The notes: generated by a model from the sequence alone, not told the origin. Shown: positions 46,464 to 55,732, counted from the stretch's first letter. The stretch: 64,000 bases of DNA from Bradyrhizobium xenonodulans (GCF_027594865.1 NZ_CP089391.1:62001-126000), one strand, 5' to 3'. Translations and numbers: made by a program.

Positions 46464-47849
46464 TCATGAAAACTCGGCCCCAAGCGAACGCATCATCGGA
46501 ATGAAGTCTGGAAAACTAGTGGCGATGAAGGCGGTGTCGTCGACGGTCACGGGCTGGTCGGAGGCGCAGCCCATCACCAGCGCGGACATCGCGATGCGAT
46601 GATCCATGTGCGTGGCGACAGTGCCGCCGCCCGGCACGTGGCCGCGGCCCTCGACGATCAGGTCGTCGCCGGAGACCTCGACCTTCACGCCGTTGACGCG
46701 GAGCATGTCGGCAGTCGCCTCCAGGCGGTCGGATTCCTTGACACGCAGCTCCTGCAGGCCGCGCATGATGGTCGTGCCTTCGGCGAACGAGGCTGCTACC
46801 GCCAGCACCAGATATTCGTCGATCATCGAAGGCGCCCGCTCCGGCGGCACTTCGACGCCGCGCAGCTTCGACGCGCGCACGCGCAGCTTTGCCATCGGCT
46901 CGCCGGCGTCGCCACGCACTTCGCTCTCTTCGATCGAGGCGCCCATTTCGCGCAGCGTCGTGAACAGGCCGGTGCGCAGCGGATTGGTCATGACATCCGA
47001 CAGCGTGACGTCGGACCCTTCGACGATCAGCGCCGCAACGATGGGAAACGCCGCCGAGGAGGGATCGGCCGGCACCACGACATTGGCGCCGTGCAGTTCG
47101 GGCTGGCCGGCGAGCGTGATGCGGCGGCCGTGCTGACCTTCCTGCACTGAAATGATCTCGGCGCCGAAATGCTTCAGCATCAGCTCGGTGTGGTCGCGGC
47201 TGGCCTCGCTCTCGATCACGGTGGTCGTGCCCGGCGCGGCCAGGCCCGCCAGCAGCACGGCCGATTTGATCTGGGCCGAGGCGACCGGGGTCTTGTAGGT
47301 GATCGGCAGCGGATCGCGCGCGCCCTGGACGGTCAGCGGCAGCCGGCCGCCCTCGCCGCCGGAAACCACCTTGGCACCCATCTTCTCGAGCGGATCGAGG
47401 ATCCTGCGCATCGGGCGGCTGCGCAGCGAGGCATCGCCGTCGAACACCGCCGAGATCGGGCAGCCGGCGACGGCGCCCATGACCAGCCGGCAGCCGGTGC
47501 CGGAGTTGCCGAAATCGAGCGGCGCCTTGGGCTCGGCGAAGCCGGCGACGCCGACGCCGCTCACCTTCCAGGCGAAATCACCGGTGCGCTCGACCCTGGC
47601 GCCCAGCGCCTGCATGGATTTGGCGGTGTTGAGGACATCCTCGCCCTCCAGCAGGCCCGAAATCCTGGTCTCGCCGACCGCGAGTGCGCCCAGGATGAGG
47701 GCGCGGTGGGAAATCGACTTGTCCCCGGGCACCCGTACTTTCCCGGTCAGGGGGCCGCTTGCGCGCGACCGAAGCGGCGTCGGCTTGTCGGAATGGGTCA
47801 AGATTGTGTCCTTGGATGCGCCGTTTGGGCCCGCGGGCAGGTACCACAT
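46464..47849 (-). CDS. aroA: 3-phosphoshikimate 1-carboxyvinyltransferase (EPSP synthase)
   Basis: AroA makes EPSP from shikimate-3-phosphate and PEP. The 461-residue protein resembles class II EPSPS of rhizobia and Agrobacterium: [90 protein letters not shown] and [14 protein letters not shown]. In this copy the residue equivalent to CP4 Ala100 is Gly117. Start: ATG 47849 has GGGGAG upstream; a TTG at about 47795 with AAGGA, giving THSDKPTPL, is an equally reasonable alternative. Confidence 0.95.
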   Translation of the reverse strand: MWYLPAGPNGASKDTILTHSDKPTPLRSRASGPLTGKVRVPGDKSISHRALILGALAVGETRISGLLEGEDVLNTAKSMQALGARVERTGDFAWKVSGVGVAGFAEPKAPLDFGNSGTGCRLVMGAVAGCPISAVFDGDASLRSRPMRRILDPLEKMGAKVVSGGEGGRLPLTVQGARDPLPITYKTPVASAQIKSAVLLAGLAAPGTTTVIESEASRDHTELMLKHFGAEIISVQEGQHGRRITLAGQPELHGANVVVPADPSSAAFPIVAALIVEGSDVTLSDVMTNPLRTGLFTTLREMGASIEESEVRGDAGEPMAKLRVRASKLRGVEVPPERAPSMIDEYLVLAVAASFAEGTTIMRGLQELRVKESDRLEATADMLRVNGVKVEVSGDDLIVEGRGHVPGGGTVATHMDHRIAMSALVMGCASDQPVTVDDTAFIATSFPDFIPMMRSLGAEFS

Positions 47850-47959
47850 GGTCTCCCCGCCGTCACGGGCATGTCGTTCTCCCGTAATGCGCTATTGACA
47901 GCGGGCCGCCAACTAGCCAAGTGAAACACCGCTTTTCAGACATTCCCAGGATTCCTGCC

Positions 47960-48367
47960 GTGGCCAAGTCCGAACTCGGAACTAAACGTATTTGCCCGAC
48001 CACGGGCAAGAAGTTCTATGACCTCAACAAGAATCCGGTGATCTCGCCCTATACCGGCGAAGTGGTGCCGATCGCCCCGGTGGCGCCGGCGCGTGCGCCC
48101 CGCGGCGCCGAAGCCCGCCACGCAGCCGCCGCCGACACCACGCCGGAGCCGGCAGAGGTCGAGGAGGTCTCGCTCGAGGAGGCCGATGCCGAGGAGAACA
48201 CCGGCAAGGTCAAGGCCGTCGTGCCCGAATCGGAGGACGATATCGAGGTCGACGAGACCATCGAGGACGACGATGACGATGATTCGACCTTCATCGCCGA
48301 CGACGAAGAGGGCGATGAGGACGTGACCGACATCATTGGTGATGTCGGAGGCGATGAAGAGACTTGA
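47960..48367 (+). CDS. FYDLN acid-tail protein (TIGR02300 family)
   Basis: About 135 residues. The N-terminus MAKSELGTKRICPTTGKKFYDLNK is the hallmark of the alphaproteobacterial FYDLN_acid family, whose role is unknown. Cys and the ICPTTGKKFYDLNKNP block may form a small zinc-ribbon-like fold. The rest is strikingly acidic: long Glu/Asp runs from about 65 to the end. The GTG at 47960 (CAGGA upstream) gives the family start; the in-frame ATG at 47921 adds 13 residues that do not fit. It is divergent from aroA and precedes the tRNA. Confidence 0.85.
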   Translation: MAKSELGTKRICPTTGKKFYDLNKNPVISPYTGEVVPIAPVAPARAPRGAEARHAAAADTTPEPAEVEEVSLEEADAEENTGKVKAVVPESEDDIEVDETIEDDDDDDSTFIADDEEGDEDVTDIIGDVGGDEET

Positions 48368-48433
48368 GATAATCTCAGAACTGTGGTTCTGGGTCTTTCC
48401 CGACGCGCTGCCCACGGTGCGTCGGTCGGTTAA

Positions 48434-48509
<76 letters not shown>

Positions 48510-48597
48510 GCCTTCGCTGGCTTCGCCAGCTTCGGCTCGGCAAGCCCTATCGTAGCGAAGGCTGCCGCGGCGAAGCCGGGCTTCGACGAACCACCCC

Positions 48598-49056
48598 CTA
48601 CTCCCCGATCACCGCATTGAGCCTGTCGCGCAGCGCGACGATCTCGTCTTTCATTGCGACCAGTTCCGAGACCGAGCAGTCCGACGCAGCCAGGATCGAC
48701 TGCGGCACGGCGCGGGCCTTGTCCTTGAGGGCATGGCCCTGCGCCGTCAGCGCGATCAGCACCTGGCGCTCGTCCTCGCTCGAACGGGTGCGCTTGACGA
48801 GGTGGGCGGCCTCGAGCCGCTTGAGCAGCGGCGTCAGCGTGCCCGAATCCAGGAACAGTCTTTCGCCGATGTCCTTGACCGGCACGTCGTCGCGCTCCCA
48901 CAGCACCAGCATCACCAGATATTGCGGATAGGTCAGACCGAGCCGGTCGAGCAGCGGCTTGTAGACGCGGTTGAAGGCATGCGCGGCGGAATAGACCGCG
49001 AAGCAGATCTGGTTGTCGAGGCGCTGGGGATCGAGGGCCGATAGTTTCCGGGGCAT
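48598..49056 (-). CDS. ohrR: organic hydroperoxide sensor-repressor OhrR (MarR family)
   Basis: OhrR represses ohr until a reactive Cys is oxidised by organic peroxides. The 152-residue protein has the sensing Cys in the conserved N-terminal LDNQICFAVYSAAHAF, then the winged-helix region (DIGERLFLDSGTLTPLLKRLEAAHLVKRTRSSEDERQ region, split here as LFLDSGTLTPLLKRLE and RSSEDERQ). The ATG at 49056 starts the family sequence; the frame remains open upstream but without similarity. It is divergent from ohr across 156 bp with palindromic sites. Confidence 0.94.
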   Translation of the reverse strand: MPRKLSALDPQRLDNQICFAVYSAAHAFNRVYKPLLDRLGLTYPQYLVMLVLWERDDVPVKDIGERLFLDSGTLTPLLKRLEAAHLVKRTRSSEDERQVLIALTAQGHALKDKARAVPQSILAASDCSVSELVAMKDEIVALRDRLNAVIGE

Positions 49057-49102
49057 GAAAGAATCTCGCGAGGCTTTGCTCATTCTGGGGCCGGCTGGCG
49101 GC

Positions 49103-49164
49103 ACATTCAATTGCGAACAATTAAATGTGAGGCATGCAAATTTCAATTGCGCGCAATCTAATTG
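49103..49164. promoter_or_regulatory. palindromic sites between ohrR and ohr (probable OhrR boxes)
   Basis: Site 1 is an inverted repeat, ACATTCAATTG (49103-49113) and CAATTAAATGT (49118-49128), 10 of 11 matching. Site 2 contains the perfect palindrome ATTGCGCGCAAT (49146-49157) overlapping CAATCTAATTG (49154-49164), which is one base from CAATTnAATTG. These match the CAATT/AATTG half-sites known for OhrR operators in other proteobacteria. Confidence 0.7.
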
Positions 49165-49212
49165 TTTGCGATATGGATCACACCCCAACCGAAGACCCCT
49201 GAGGAGACGAAA

Positions 49213-49638
49213 ATGTCCGTGAACGTCCTCTACAAGACCAGCGCAAAAGCCACCGGCGGCCGCGACGGCCATGCTGCGACCCTCGACGGCGCGCTCGACG
49301 TCAAGCTCACCACGCCGAAGGAGCTCGGTGGTGGCGGCGGTGCCGGCAACAATCCCGAACAGCTGTTTGCGGCGGGCTACGCCGCCTGCTTCATCGGCGC
49401 GATGAAATTCGTGTCCTCGCAGGGCGGCCCGAAGGTTCCGGCTGACGCCTCGGTCACCTCCACCGTCGGCATCGGCCCGCGCGCGGCCGGCGGCTTCGGG
49501 CTCGACATCGACCTCGCCGTCTCGCTGCCGGGCCTCGCCCGCGTGGAAGCCGAGGCACTGGTCGAGAAGGCTCACCAGGTTTGCCCGTACTCCAATGCCA
49601 CCCGTGGCAATGTCGACGTTCGCCTGACGGTCGTCTGA
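49213..49638 (+). CDS. ohr: organic hydroperoxide resistance protein Ohr
   Basis: Ohr is a thiol peroxidase that reduces organic hydroperoxides. The 141-residue OsmC-fold protein starts [17 protein letters not shown], with the peroxidatic Cys in [16 protein letters not shown] and the resolving Cys in [15 protein letters not shown]; the conserved Arg lies in TGGRDG. The ATG at 49213 has GAGGAGA upstream. It is controlled by the divergent ohrR. Confidence 0.97.
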   Translation: MSVNVLYKTSAKATGGRDGHAATLDGALDVKLTTPKELGGGGGAGNNPEQLFAAGYAACFIGAMKFVSSQGGPKVPADASVTSTVGIGPRAAGGFGLDIDLAVSLPGLARVEAEALVEKAHQVCPYSNATRGNVDVRLTVV

Positions 49639-49652
49639 TCGGACGGTGAATT

Positions 49653-49682
49653 GGCTGGCCCGAGATCCCCCTCGGGCCGGCC
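49653..49682 (+). terminator. GC-rich hairpin terminator after ohr
   Basis: A 12-bp stem GGCTGGCCCGAG / CTCGGGCCGGCC (one G-T pair) with loop ATCCCC lies 14 bases after the ohr stop. No long T-tract follows, so termination strength is uncertain. Confidence 0.5.
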
Positions 49683-49812
49683 GCTTCGCTGATTTCCCAG
49701 TACGCGGGATGGCCACACGGCGGCGCATGCGGCCCTACGTCCGGAGCCATTGCTGCCATGGACGAACCTCGCTAGGCCTGTGATCAAACGTCGACACAGG
49801 GGAAGCGAAGGC

Positions 49813-51015
49813 ATGACTGAAGCCGTTTTGGGTGCAATGAGCGGGCTGCGCGTCATCGATCTCACGCGCGTGCTCGGCGGTCCCTACTGCACCCAGATCC
49901 TCGCCGACCACGGCGCCGACGTGATCAAGGTCGAGCCGCCCGCCGGCGACGAGGTGCGCGACTGGGGTCCTCCGTTCCACGAGGAGGACGCGGCCTATTT
50001 CATCGGCATCAACCGCAACAAGCGCTCGATCGGCCTCGACCTCGCCTCCGAGGGCGGCCGCGCCGTGCTGCTCAAGATGCTTGAGACGGCCGACGTCCTG
50101 ATCGAGAATTTCAAGCCGGGCACGCTGGAGAAATGGGGCATCGGCAACGAGAGCTTGCGCGAAAAATTTCCGCGCCTCGTACACTGCCGGATCTGCGGCT
50201 TCGGCGCCGACGGTCCCCGCGGCGGCAATCCCGGCTATGACGCCATCATCCAGGCCATGACCGGCATGATCGCGGCGACCGGCTCGCCGGAGAGCGGACC
50301 GATGCGGATCGGCGTGCCACTGGTCGACATCGGCACCGGCCTTTATGCGGCGATCGGAATCCTGATGGCGCTGTCGGAGCGGCAGCGCTCGGGGCTCGGC
50401 CAGTTCCTGGAGACCACGCTGTACGAGACGGGTCTCGCCATCATGCATCCGCACACCGCGAACTATTTCATGCATGGCAAGCCGCCGTCGCTGACCGGCA
50501 ACGAGCATCCCAACCTCGTGCCCTATGCGATCTTCCCGACCAAGACCGACAACATCTTCATCGGCGTCGGCAACGACGGCACCTTCCGCAAGCTCGCCAA
50601 GGAGATCGGCAAGCCCGAGCTCGGCACCGATCCGCGCTTTGCCCGCAACAAGGACCGCATCGCCAATCGCGAGGCGCTGCGCGCCGAGCTCGCCGCGGTG
50701 TTCAGCCAGCACGAGGCCGAGCCGCTATGCAATCGCCTGCTCGCCGCCGGCCTGCCCGCGGGCCCCGTGCAGAAGATCGACCAGGCCCTCACCAACCCGC
50801 ACACGATCGCGCGCGGCGACGTCATCGAGAAGGATTGGTACAAGGGCGTGGCCTCGCCGATCCGGCTCGACCGCAGCAAGCCGAGCCTGCGCCGCCTGCC
50901 GCCGAAATTCAGCCAGCACTCTCAGGAGGTGCTGGGCGAGTTCGGCTACTCCAAGGCCGAGATCGACGCGATGGTCGAGACGGGCACGGTCTGCGGCCCG
51001 GAGCGCAAGCGCTAG
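49813..51015 (+). CDS. CaiB/BaiF family (class III) CoA-transferase
   Basis: Class III CoA-transferases move CoA between acids through an aspartyl intermediate. The 400-residue protein has GLRVIDLTRVLGGPYCTQILADHGADVIKVEPP-type N-terminus (the ends are GLRVIDLTRVLGGPYC and GADVIKVEPPAGDEVR), NRNKRSIGLDLASEGG, ADVLIENFKPGTLEKWG, and VPLVDIGTGLYAAIGIL with the probable catalytic Asp. The C-terminus (PAGPVQKIDQALTNPHT) is typical. The substrate is unknown. The ATG at 49813 gives the family start. It is a single gene between ohr and ugpBAEC. Confidence 0.9.
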   Translation: MTEAVLGAMSGLRVIDLTRVLGGPYCTQILADHGADVIKVEPPAGDEVRDWGPPFHEEDAAYFIGINRNKRSIGLDLASEGGRAVLLKMLETADVLIENFKPGTLEKWGIGNESLREKFPRLVHCRICGFGADGPRGGNPGYDAIIQAMTGMIAATGSPESGPMRIGVPLVDIGTGLYAAIGILMALSERQRSGLGQFLETTLYETGLAIMHPHTANYFMHGKPPSLTGNEHPNLVPYAIFPTKTDNIFIGVGNDGTFRKLAKEIGKPELGTDPRFARNKDRIANREALRAELAAVFSQHEAEPLCNRLLAAGLPAGPVQKIDQALTNPHTIARGDVIEKDWYKGVASPIRLDRSKPSLRRLPPKFSQHSQEVLGEFGYSKAEIDAMVETGTVCGPERKR

Positions 51016-51050
51016 AGCGACATAGGCTCAGCGTTGCCGCAACGGCGGTG

Positions 51051-51205
51051 CGCTCCCTCGCCCGCTTGCGGGAGAGGGTCGGGGAGAGGGTGTCGCCGCA
51101 ACGGGACAATCCCCCAGAGGATAGAACCCCTCACCCGGCGCTGCGGGACGATGCTTCGCATTGCCCGGAGCGCGCCGACCTCTCCCGCAAGCGGGAGAGG
51201 TTCGG
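51051..51205. repeat. gene-less relative of the DUF559-flanking repeats
   Basis: The left part carries CCCTCGCCCGCTTGCGGGAG; the right part carries CCCCTCACCCGGC, then GCCGACCTCTCCCGCAAGCG and GGGAGAGGT. The order CCCCTCACCCGGC...GCCGACCTCTCCC...GGGAGAGGT is the same as in the right repeat of the DUF559 cassette at 38712-38760, but no gene lies within. Confidence 0.7.
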
Positions 51206-51401
51206 GAGACCGGAGCCGCATCGGTTCTACCTCACGCCACTCCACGCCAAGACCCCTCGCTTTCCACGTCCATCTAGCAATGCCGCACTGCGGCGCGGGC
51301 ACGCAGGTGCACTGCGAACGGAGGAGGCTGTTCGCATCGTCTTCGCCTATTTGACAGCTTCCCTTTTCCAGCGCTTGCCGCTTTCGTTTCGGCCGCTTAC
51401 A

Positions 51402-51419
51402 CAGTCATGTGAACGTCAT
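51402..51419 (+). promoter_or_regulatory. Pho-box-like direct repeat upstream of ugpB
   Basis: CAGTCAT (51402-51408), GTGA, ACGTCAT (51413-51419): two 7-mers with 11-bp periodicity, matching the PhoB half-site CTGTCAT at 6 and 5 of 7 positions. It lies 54 bp before the ugpB start. ugp operons belong to the Pho regulon, so phosphate-starvation control is expected. Confidence 0.6.
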
Positions 51420-51472
51420 ATGGCGCTGCTAGCGCAAGCGATCATTTTTGACGGCTGAGGGAGGTTTTCTTG

Positions 51473-52789
51473 ATGGCTCTTCGACACTTTGGCGCGGCTG
51501 CCGCGCTTGCAGTCACCGTTGGTTTTGGCGCTTCGCCGGCATGGGCCGCGACTGAAATCCAGTGGTGGCACGCGATGACCGGCGCCAACAACGACGTCAT
51601 CGTCAAGCTGGCCAACGACTTCAACGCCGCACAGAGCGATTACAAGGTCATCCCGACCTACAAGGGTAACTACGCCGACACGATGAATGCGGGCATCGCG
51701 GCTTTCCGTGCCGGCAACGCTCCCCACATCATGCAGGTGTTCGAAGTCGGTACCGCGACCATGATGGCCGCGACCGGCGCCGTGAAGCCCGTCTACAAGC
51801 TGATGGCCGACGCCGGCGAGAAATTCGATCCCAAGATCTATCTGCCCGCGATCACCGGCTATTACTCGACTTCGAAGGGCGAGATGCTGTCCTTCCCCTT
51901 CAACTCGTCGTCGACCGTGATGTGGGTCAACCTCGACGAGCTGAAGAAGGCCAATGTCGATATCCCGAAGACCTGGCCCGAAACGTTCGAGGCCGCCAAG
52001 AAGCTCCACGCCAACGGACATGCCACCTGCGGCTTCTCCGGCTCCTGGATCACCTGGGTCAATCTCGAGCAGCTCTCCGCCTGGCACAACGTGCCGCTCG
52101 CCAGCAAGGCCAACGGTCTCGACGGGTTCGACACCAAGCTCGAGTTCAACGGGCCGCTCCAGGTCAAGCATCTCGAAAACCTGGTCGAGCTCCAGAAGGA
52201 CAAGACCTACGACTATGCCGGCCGCACCAACACCGGTGAAGGCCGCTTCACGTCGGGCGAATGCCCGATCTACCTGACCTCGTCGGCCTTCTTCGGCAAC
52301 GTCAAGGCGCAGGCCAAGTTCAACTTCACCGCCGTGCCGATGCCGTATTATCCGGACGTCAAGGGTGCACCGCAGAACTCGATCATCGGCGGCGCCTCGC
52401 TCTGGGTCATGGGCGGCAAGCCGGCCGACGAGTACAAGGGCGTCGCGAAATTCCTGACCTTCCTCTCGGACACCGATCGCCAGGTCTACATCCACAAGGC
52501 CTCGGGCTATCTGCCGATCACCAAGGCGGCCTATGAGAAGGCCAAGGCCGAGGGCTTCTACAAGGACCAGCCCTATCTCGAGACCCCGCTGCTCGAGCTG
52601 ACCAACAAGGAGCCGACCGAGAATTCGCGCGGTCTGCGTCTCGGCAACATGGTTCAGCTCCGTGACGTCTGGTCCGAAGAGATCGAGCAGGCGCTCGCCG
52701 GCAAGAAGACCGCCAAGCAGGCGCTCGACGCCGCCGTCGAGCGCGGCAACACGATGCTGCGTCAGTTCGAAAAGACCGCCGTCAAGTAA
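51473..52789 (+). CDS. ugpB: sn-glycerol-3-phosphate ABC transporter, periplasmic binding protein
   Basis: UgpB captures glycerol-3-phosphate or its diesters in the periplasm for phosphate scavenging. The 438-residue protein has a signal peptide (AAAALAVTVGFGASPAWA-A) and the family pattern IQWWHAMTGANNDVIVKL, NYADTMNAGIAAFRAGN, HIMQVFEVGTATMM and the C-terminal NSRGLRLGNMVQLRDVWSEE, characteristic of UgpB. The start ATG at 51473 is chosen over the TTG just before it; GAGG lies upstream. First gene of ugpBAEC. Confidence 0.93.
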   Translation: MALRHFGAAAALAVTVGFGASPAWAATEIQWWHAMTGANNDVIVKLANDFNAAQSDYKVIPTYKGNYADTMNAGIAAFRAGNAPHIMQVFEVGTATMMAATGAVKPVYKLMADAGEKFDPKIYLPAITGYYSTSKGEMLSFPFNSSSTVMWVNLDELKKANVDIPKTWPETFEAAKKLHANGHATCGFSGSWITWVNLEQLSAWHNVPLASKANGLDGFDTKLEFNGPLQVKHLENLVELQKDKTYDYAGRTNTGEGRFTSGECPIYLTSSAFFGNVKAQAKFNFTAVPMPYYPDVKGAPQNSIIGGASLWVMGGKPADEYKGVAKFLTFLSDTDRQVYIHKASGYLPITKAAYEKAKAEGFYKDQPYLETPLLELTNKEPTENSRGLRLGNMVQLRDVWSEEIEQALAGKKTAKQALDAAVERGNTMLRQFEKTAVK

Positions 52790-52795
52790 GGCGAT

Positions 52796-52827
52796 GAGCG
52801 GCAGGCCGGTCGCCCGGCCTGCCGCTC
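52796..52827 (+). repeat. perfect 14-bp hairpin between ugpB and ugpA
   Basis: Arms GAGCGGCAGGCCGG (52796-52809) and CCGGCCTGCCGCTC (52814-52827) with loop TCGC. It starts 7 bases after the ugpB stop and ends 10 bases before ugpA. No T-tract follows. It is well placed to stabilise the ugpB 3' end or reduce readthrough, so that binding protein exceeds permease. Confidence 0.75.
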
Positions 52828-52837
52828 TGCTGACATC

Positions 52838-53719
52838 ATGCAAAAACAGGCCATTTTCCAGTCAAAGCTATTGCCTTACGCGCTGGTTGCGCCGCAGCTC
52901 GCAATTGTCCTGATTTTCTTCTACTGGCCTGCGCTGCAGGCGGTGATCCAGTCGTTCCTGCTCCAGGACGCGTTCGGCCTGTCGACCACCTTTGTCTGGT
53001 TCGACAATTACATCGAGCTGTTCAGGGATCCCGCCTATTTCGAATCGATCGTCCGGACATTCTTCTTCTCGTTCGCGATCGCGGTCTCGTCGCTGTCCTT
53101 CGCGCTGCTCCTCGCCGTGATGGCGGACAAGCCGCTGCGCGGCTCGATGCTGTATCGCACGCTGCTGATCTGGCCCTATGCAGTCGCACCGCCCGTCGTC
53201 GGCGTGCTCTGGATCTTCATGCTGCATCCCTCGCTCGGCGTGCTCGCGCGCTATCTGCGCGCGCTGGGCATCGACTGGAATCCGCTGCTCGACGGCGATC
53301 AGGCCGCAACGCTGATCATTCTCGCCGCCGCCTGGAAGCAGATCTCCTATAATTTCCTGTTCTTCCTCGCCGGCCTGCAGGCCATCCCGAAGAGCGTGTT
53401 CGAGGCCGCAGCGATCGACGGCGCACGCCCGATGCGGCGGTTCTGGACCGTGACCTTCCCGCTGCTGTCGCCGACGATCTTCTTTCTGCTGGTCGTCAAC
53501 ATCGTCTACGCCTTCTTCGACACCTTCGGCATCATCGACACCATGACCCGCGGCGGGCCGGGAACCTCGACGGTCACGCTGGTCTACAAGGTCTATTCCG
53601 ACGGCCTGCTCGGCGGCAATCTCGGCAGCTCCGCGGCGCAATCGGCGATCCTGATGATCATGGTCATCGTGCTGACGGGAATCCAGTTCCGCTTCGTCGA
53701 ACGCAAGGTGACCTACTGA
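52838..53719 (+). CDS. ugpA: sn-glycerol-3-phosphate ABC transporter permease UgpA
   Basis: One of two inner-membrane permease subunits. The 293-residue protein has about six TM segments, e.g. [20 protein letters not shown] near the N-terminus, [19 protein letters not shown], and [15 protein letters not shown]. The EAA loop that contacts the ATPase is [20 protein letters not shown]. It overlaps ugpE by one base. Confidence 0.93.
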   Translation: MQKQAIFQSKLLPYALVAPQLAIVLIFFYWPALQAVIQSFLLQDAFGLSTTFVWFDNYIELFRDPAYFESIVRTFFFSFAIAVSSLSFALLLAVMADKPLRGSMLYRTLLIWPYAVAPPVVGVLWIFMLHPSLGVLARYLRALGIDWNPLLDGDQAATLIILAAAWKQISYNFLFFLAGLQAIPKSVFEAAAIDGARPMRRFWTVTFPLLSPTIFFLLVVNIVYAFFDTFGIIDTMTRGGPGTSTVTLVYKVYSDGLLGGNLGSSAAQSAILMIMVIVLTGIQFRFVERKVTY

Positions 53720-54567
53720 TGGTCGAGGAAGAAGGCTTTCGGCGCTACGTCGCCCACGCCATCCTGTGGATCGGGATCGCGATCGTCGCGTTCCCCGTCT
53801 ACATCGCGATCGTCGCCTCGACCCAGGACAACGCGCTGATCGCGAACGGGCAGATGTCGCTGCTGCCGGGCGGTCATTTCTTCGAGGTCTACTACCAGAC
53901 CATCTTCGTCGGCACGAGCGGCTCGACCCGCGAGCCCGTCGGCAACATGATGCTGAACTCGCTGGTGATGGCGCTGGCGATCGCGATCGGCAAGATCGCG
54001 ATCTCGATCATCTCGGCCTATGCGATCGTGTATTTCCGCTTTCCGTTCCGGATGGCGATCTTCTGGATCATCTTCATCACGCTGATGCTGCCGGTCGAGG
54101 TCCGCATCTATCCGACCTACAAGATCGTCGCCGATCTGCACATGCTCGACAGCTATGCCGGCCTAGCGCTGCCGCTGATCGCGTCGGCCACCGCGACGCT
54201 GCTGTTCCGCCAGTTTTTCATGACCGTGCCGGACGAGCTGCTGGAAGCCTCGCGCATCGACGGCGCCGGTCCCTTGCGCTTCTTCTGGGACACGCTGCTG
54301 CCGCTGTCGCGCACCAACATGGCGGCGCTGTTCGTGATCCTCTTCATCCTCGGCTGGAATCAATATCTCTGGCCGCTGCTCATCACCACGCGCGACGACA
54401 TGCAGACCATCCAGGTCGGCATCCGCAAGATGATCACCACCACCGACGCGTTGACCGAATGGCCGATCGTGATGGCGACCGCCGTGCTGGCGATGCTGCC
54501 GCCGGTGTTCGTCGTCGTCGCCATGCAGAAATTGTTCGTGCGCGGCCTGGTCGAGACGGAGAAGTAA
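53719..54567 (+). CDS. ugpE: sn-glycerol-3-phosphate ABC transporter permease UgpE
   Basis: The second permease subunit, 282 residues with six TM segments (AILWIGIAIVAFPVYIAIVA, MAIFWIIFITLMLPVEV, ALFVILFILGWNQYLWPLLI among them). The EAA loop is LLEASRIDGAGPLRFFWDTL. Its ATG overlaps the last base of the ugpA stop; ugpC follows after 6 bp. Confidence 0.93.
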   Translation: MVEEEGFRRYVAHAILWIGIAIVAFPVYIAIVASTQDNALIANGQMSLLPGGHFFEVYYQTIFVGTSGSTREPVGNMMLNSLVMALAIAIGKIAISIISAYAIVYFRFPFRMAIFWIIFITLMLPVEVRIYPTYKIVADLHMLDSYAGLALPLIASATATLLFRQFFMTVPDELLEASRIDGAGPLRFFWDTLLPLSRTNMAALFVILFILGWNQYLWPLLITTRDDMQTIQVGIRKMITTTDALTEWPIVMATAVLAMLPPVFVVVAMQKLFVRGLVETEK

Positions 54568-54573
54568 AGAGTT

Positions 54574-55659
54574 ATGGCCAACGTCACCCTGCGCAACGTC
54601 CGCAAGACCTATCCCGGCGGCTTCGAGGCCATCAAGGGCGTCAACGTCGATGTCGGCGACGGCCAGTTCTGCGTGCTGGTCGGCCCCTCCGGCTGCGGCA
54701 AGTCCACGCTGCTGCGCATGGTCGCGGGACTGGAGACGGTCACCGGCGGTGAGATCGACATCGGCGGCAAGGTCGTCAACCAGATCGAGCCCGCCGATCG
54801 CGACATCGCGATGGTGTTCCAGAACTACGCGCTCTATCCGCATATGAGCGTCTTCAACAACATGGCGTACGGCCTGCGCAACCGCGGCATGAAAGAAGAC
54901 GAAGTCAAGACCCGCGTCGAGGAAGCCGCGCGCGTGCTCGAGCTCGCGCCGATGCTGGAGCGCAAGCCGCGCCAGCTCTCAGGCGGCCAGCGCCAGCGCG
55001 TCGCCATGGGCCGGGCCATCGTGCGCCAGCCGAAGGTGTTTCTGTTCGACGAGCCGCTCTCCAACCTCGACGCCAAGCTGCGCATCGCGATGCGGGTCGA
55101 GATCCGCAAATTGCAGCGCCGGCTCAACACGACATCGATCTACGTCACCCACGACCAGCTCGAGGCGATGACGCTCGCCGACGTTCTCGTGGTGATGAAC
55201 GGCGGCCAGGTCGAGCAGGTCGGCAACCCGCTCGCGATCTACGAGAAGCCGGCCACGACCTTCGTCGCGTCCTTCATCGGGGCCCCGCCGATGAATCTGA
55301 TGTCGACGCGCCCCGAGGAGATCAAATCGCAGCTCGGCGGCAGCGCGGCTGAGGCCGGCATCCTCGGCATCCGCCCGGAGGATTTTGCAATCACCGACCA
55401 GACCCCGGCCGGCGGCATCGCATTGCCGCTCACCGTGGAAGCGATCGAGCGGGTCGGCGCGGAAACCTTCGTCTACGGCGCACGGCACCAGGAGGAGCAG
55501 AGCGTCGCCGCCACCCCCGGCGAACTGCCGCCCGGCGAGGTCATCGTCCGCATCCCCGGAACCGAGGCCCCCGCCATCGGTGAGAGGATCCGCGTCGCCG
55601 CGGTACGGGCGAAGCTGCATCTGTTCAGCGGCGACGGGCGGACGCGGATCGAGGCCTGA
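54574..55659 (+). CDS. ugpC: sn-glycerol-3-phosphate ABC transporter ATP-binding protein UgpC
   Basis: The ATPase of the importer, 361 residues. Walker [18 protein letters not shown] (about 37-52), Q-loop [12 protein letters not shown], signature [15 protein letters not shown], Walker [16 protein letters not shown] and switch His in YVTHDQLEA. The C-terminal regulatory TOBE/OB domain (about 235-361) is typical of the MalK/UgpC group. A 13-bp inverted repeat terminator follows. Confidence 0.94.
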   Translation: MANVTLRNVRKTYPGGFEAIKGVNVDVGDGQFCVLVGPSGCGKSTLLRMVAGLETVTGGEIDIGGKVVNQIEPADRDIAMVFQNYALYPHMSVFNNMAYGLRNRGMKEDEVKTRVEEAARVLELAPMLERKPRQLSGGQRQRVAMGRAIVRQPKVFLFDEPLSNLDAKLRIAMRVEIRKLQRRLNTTSIYVTHDQLEAMTLADVLVVMNGGQVEQVGNPLAIYEKPATTFVASFIGAPPMNLMSTRPEEIKSQLGGSAAEAGILGIRPEDFAITDQTPAGGIALPLTVEAIERVGAETFVYGARHQEEQSVAATPGELPPGEVIVRIPGTEAPAIGERIRVAAVRAKLHLFSGDGRTRIEA

Positions 55660-55691
55660 CCGGTTTCGAAGGGCCAGCCAATTCAAAACCG

Positions 55692-55732
55692 CGAAAACAA
55701 CCCCATGCACAGTAGAAGGGGGGTTGTTTTCG
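55692..55732 (+). terminator. 13-bp inverted repeat after ugpC
   Basis: Perfect arms CGAAAACAACCCC (55692-55704) and GGGGTTGTTTTCG (55720-55732), loop 15 nt. The 3' arm itself holds the T-rich tract. It probably ends the ugp transcript; the AT-rich symmetry could work on either strand. Confidence 0.65.

Larger units (their letters stand above)
51016..51472. other. 457-bp gap between CoA-transferase and ugpB
   Basis: It contains the palindromic element at 51051-51205, then about 190 bp without recognisable structure, then the Pho-box-like repeat at 51402-51419 close to ugpB. No convincing coding frame is seen. Confidence 0.65.
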
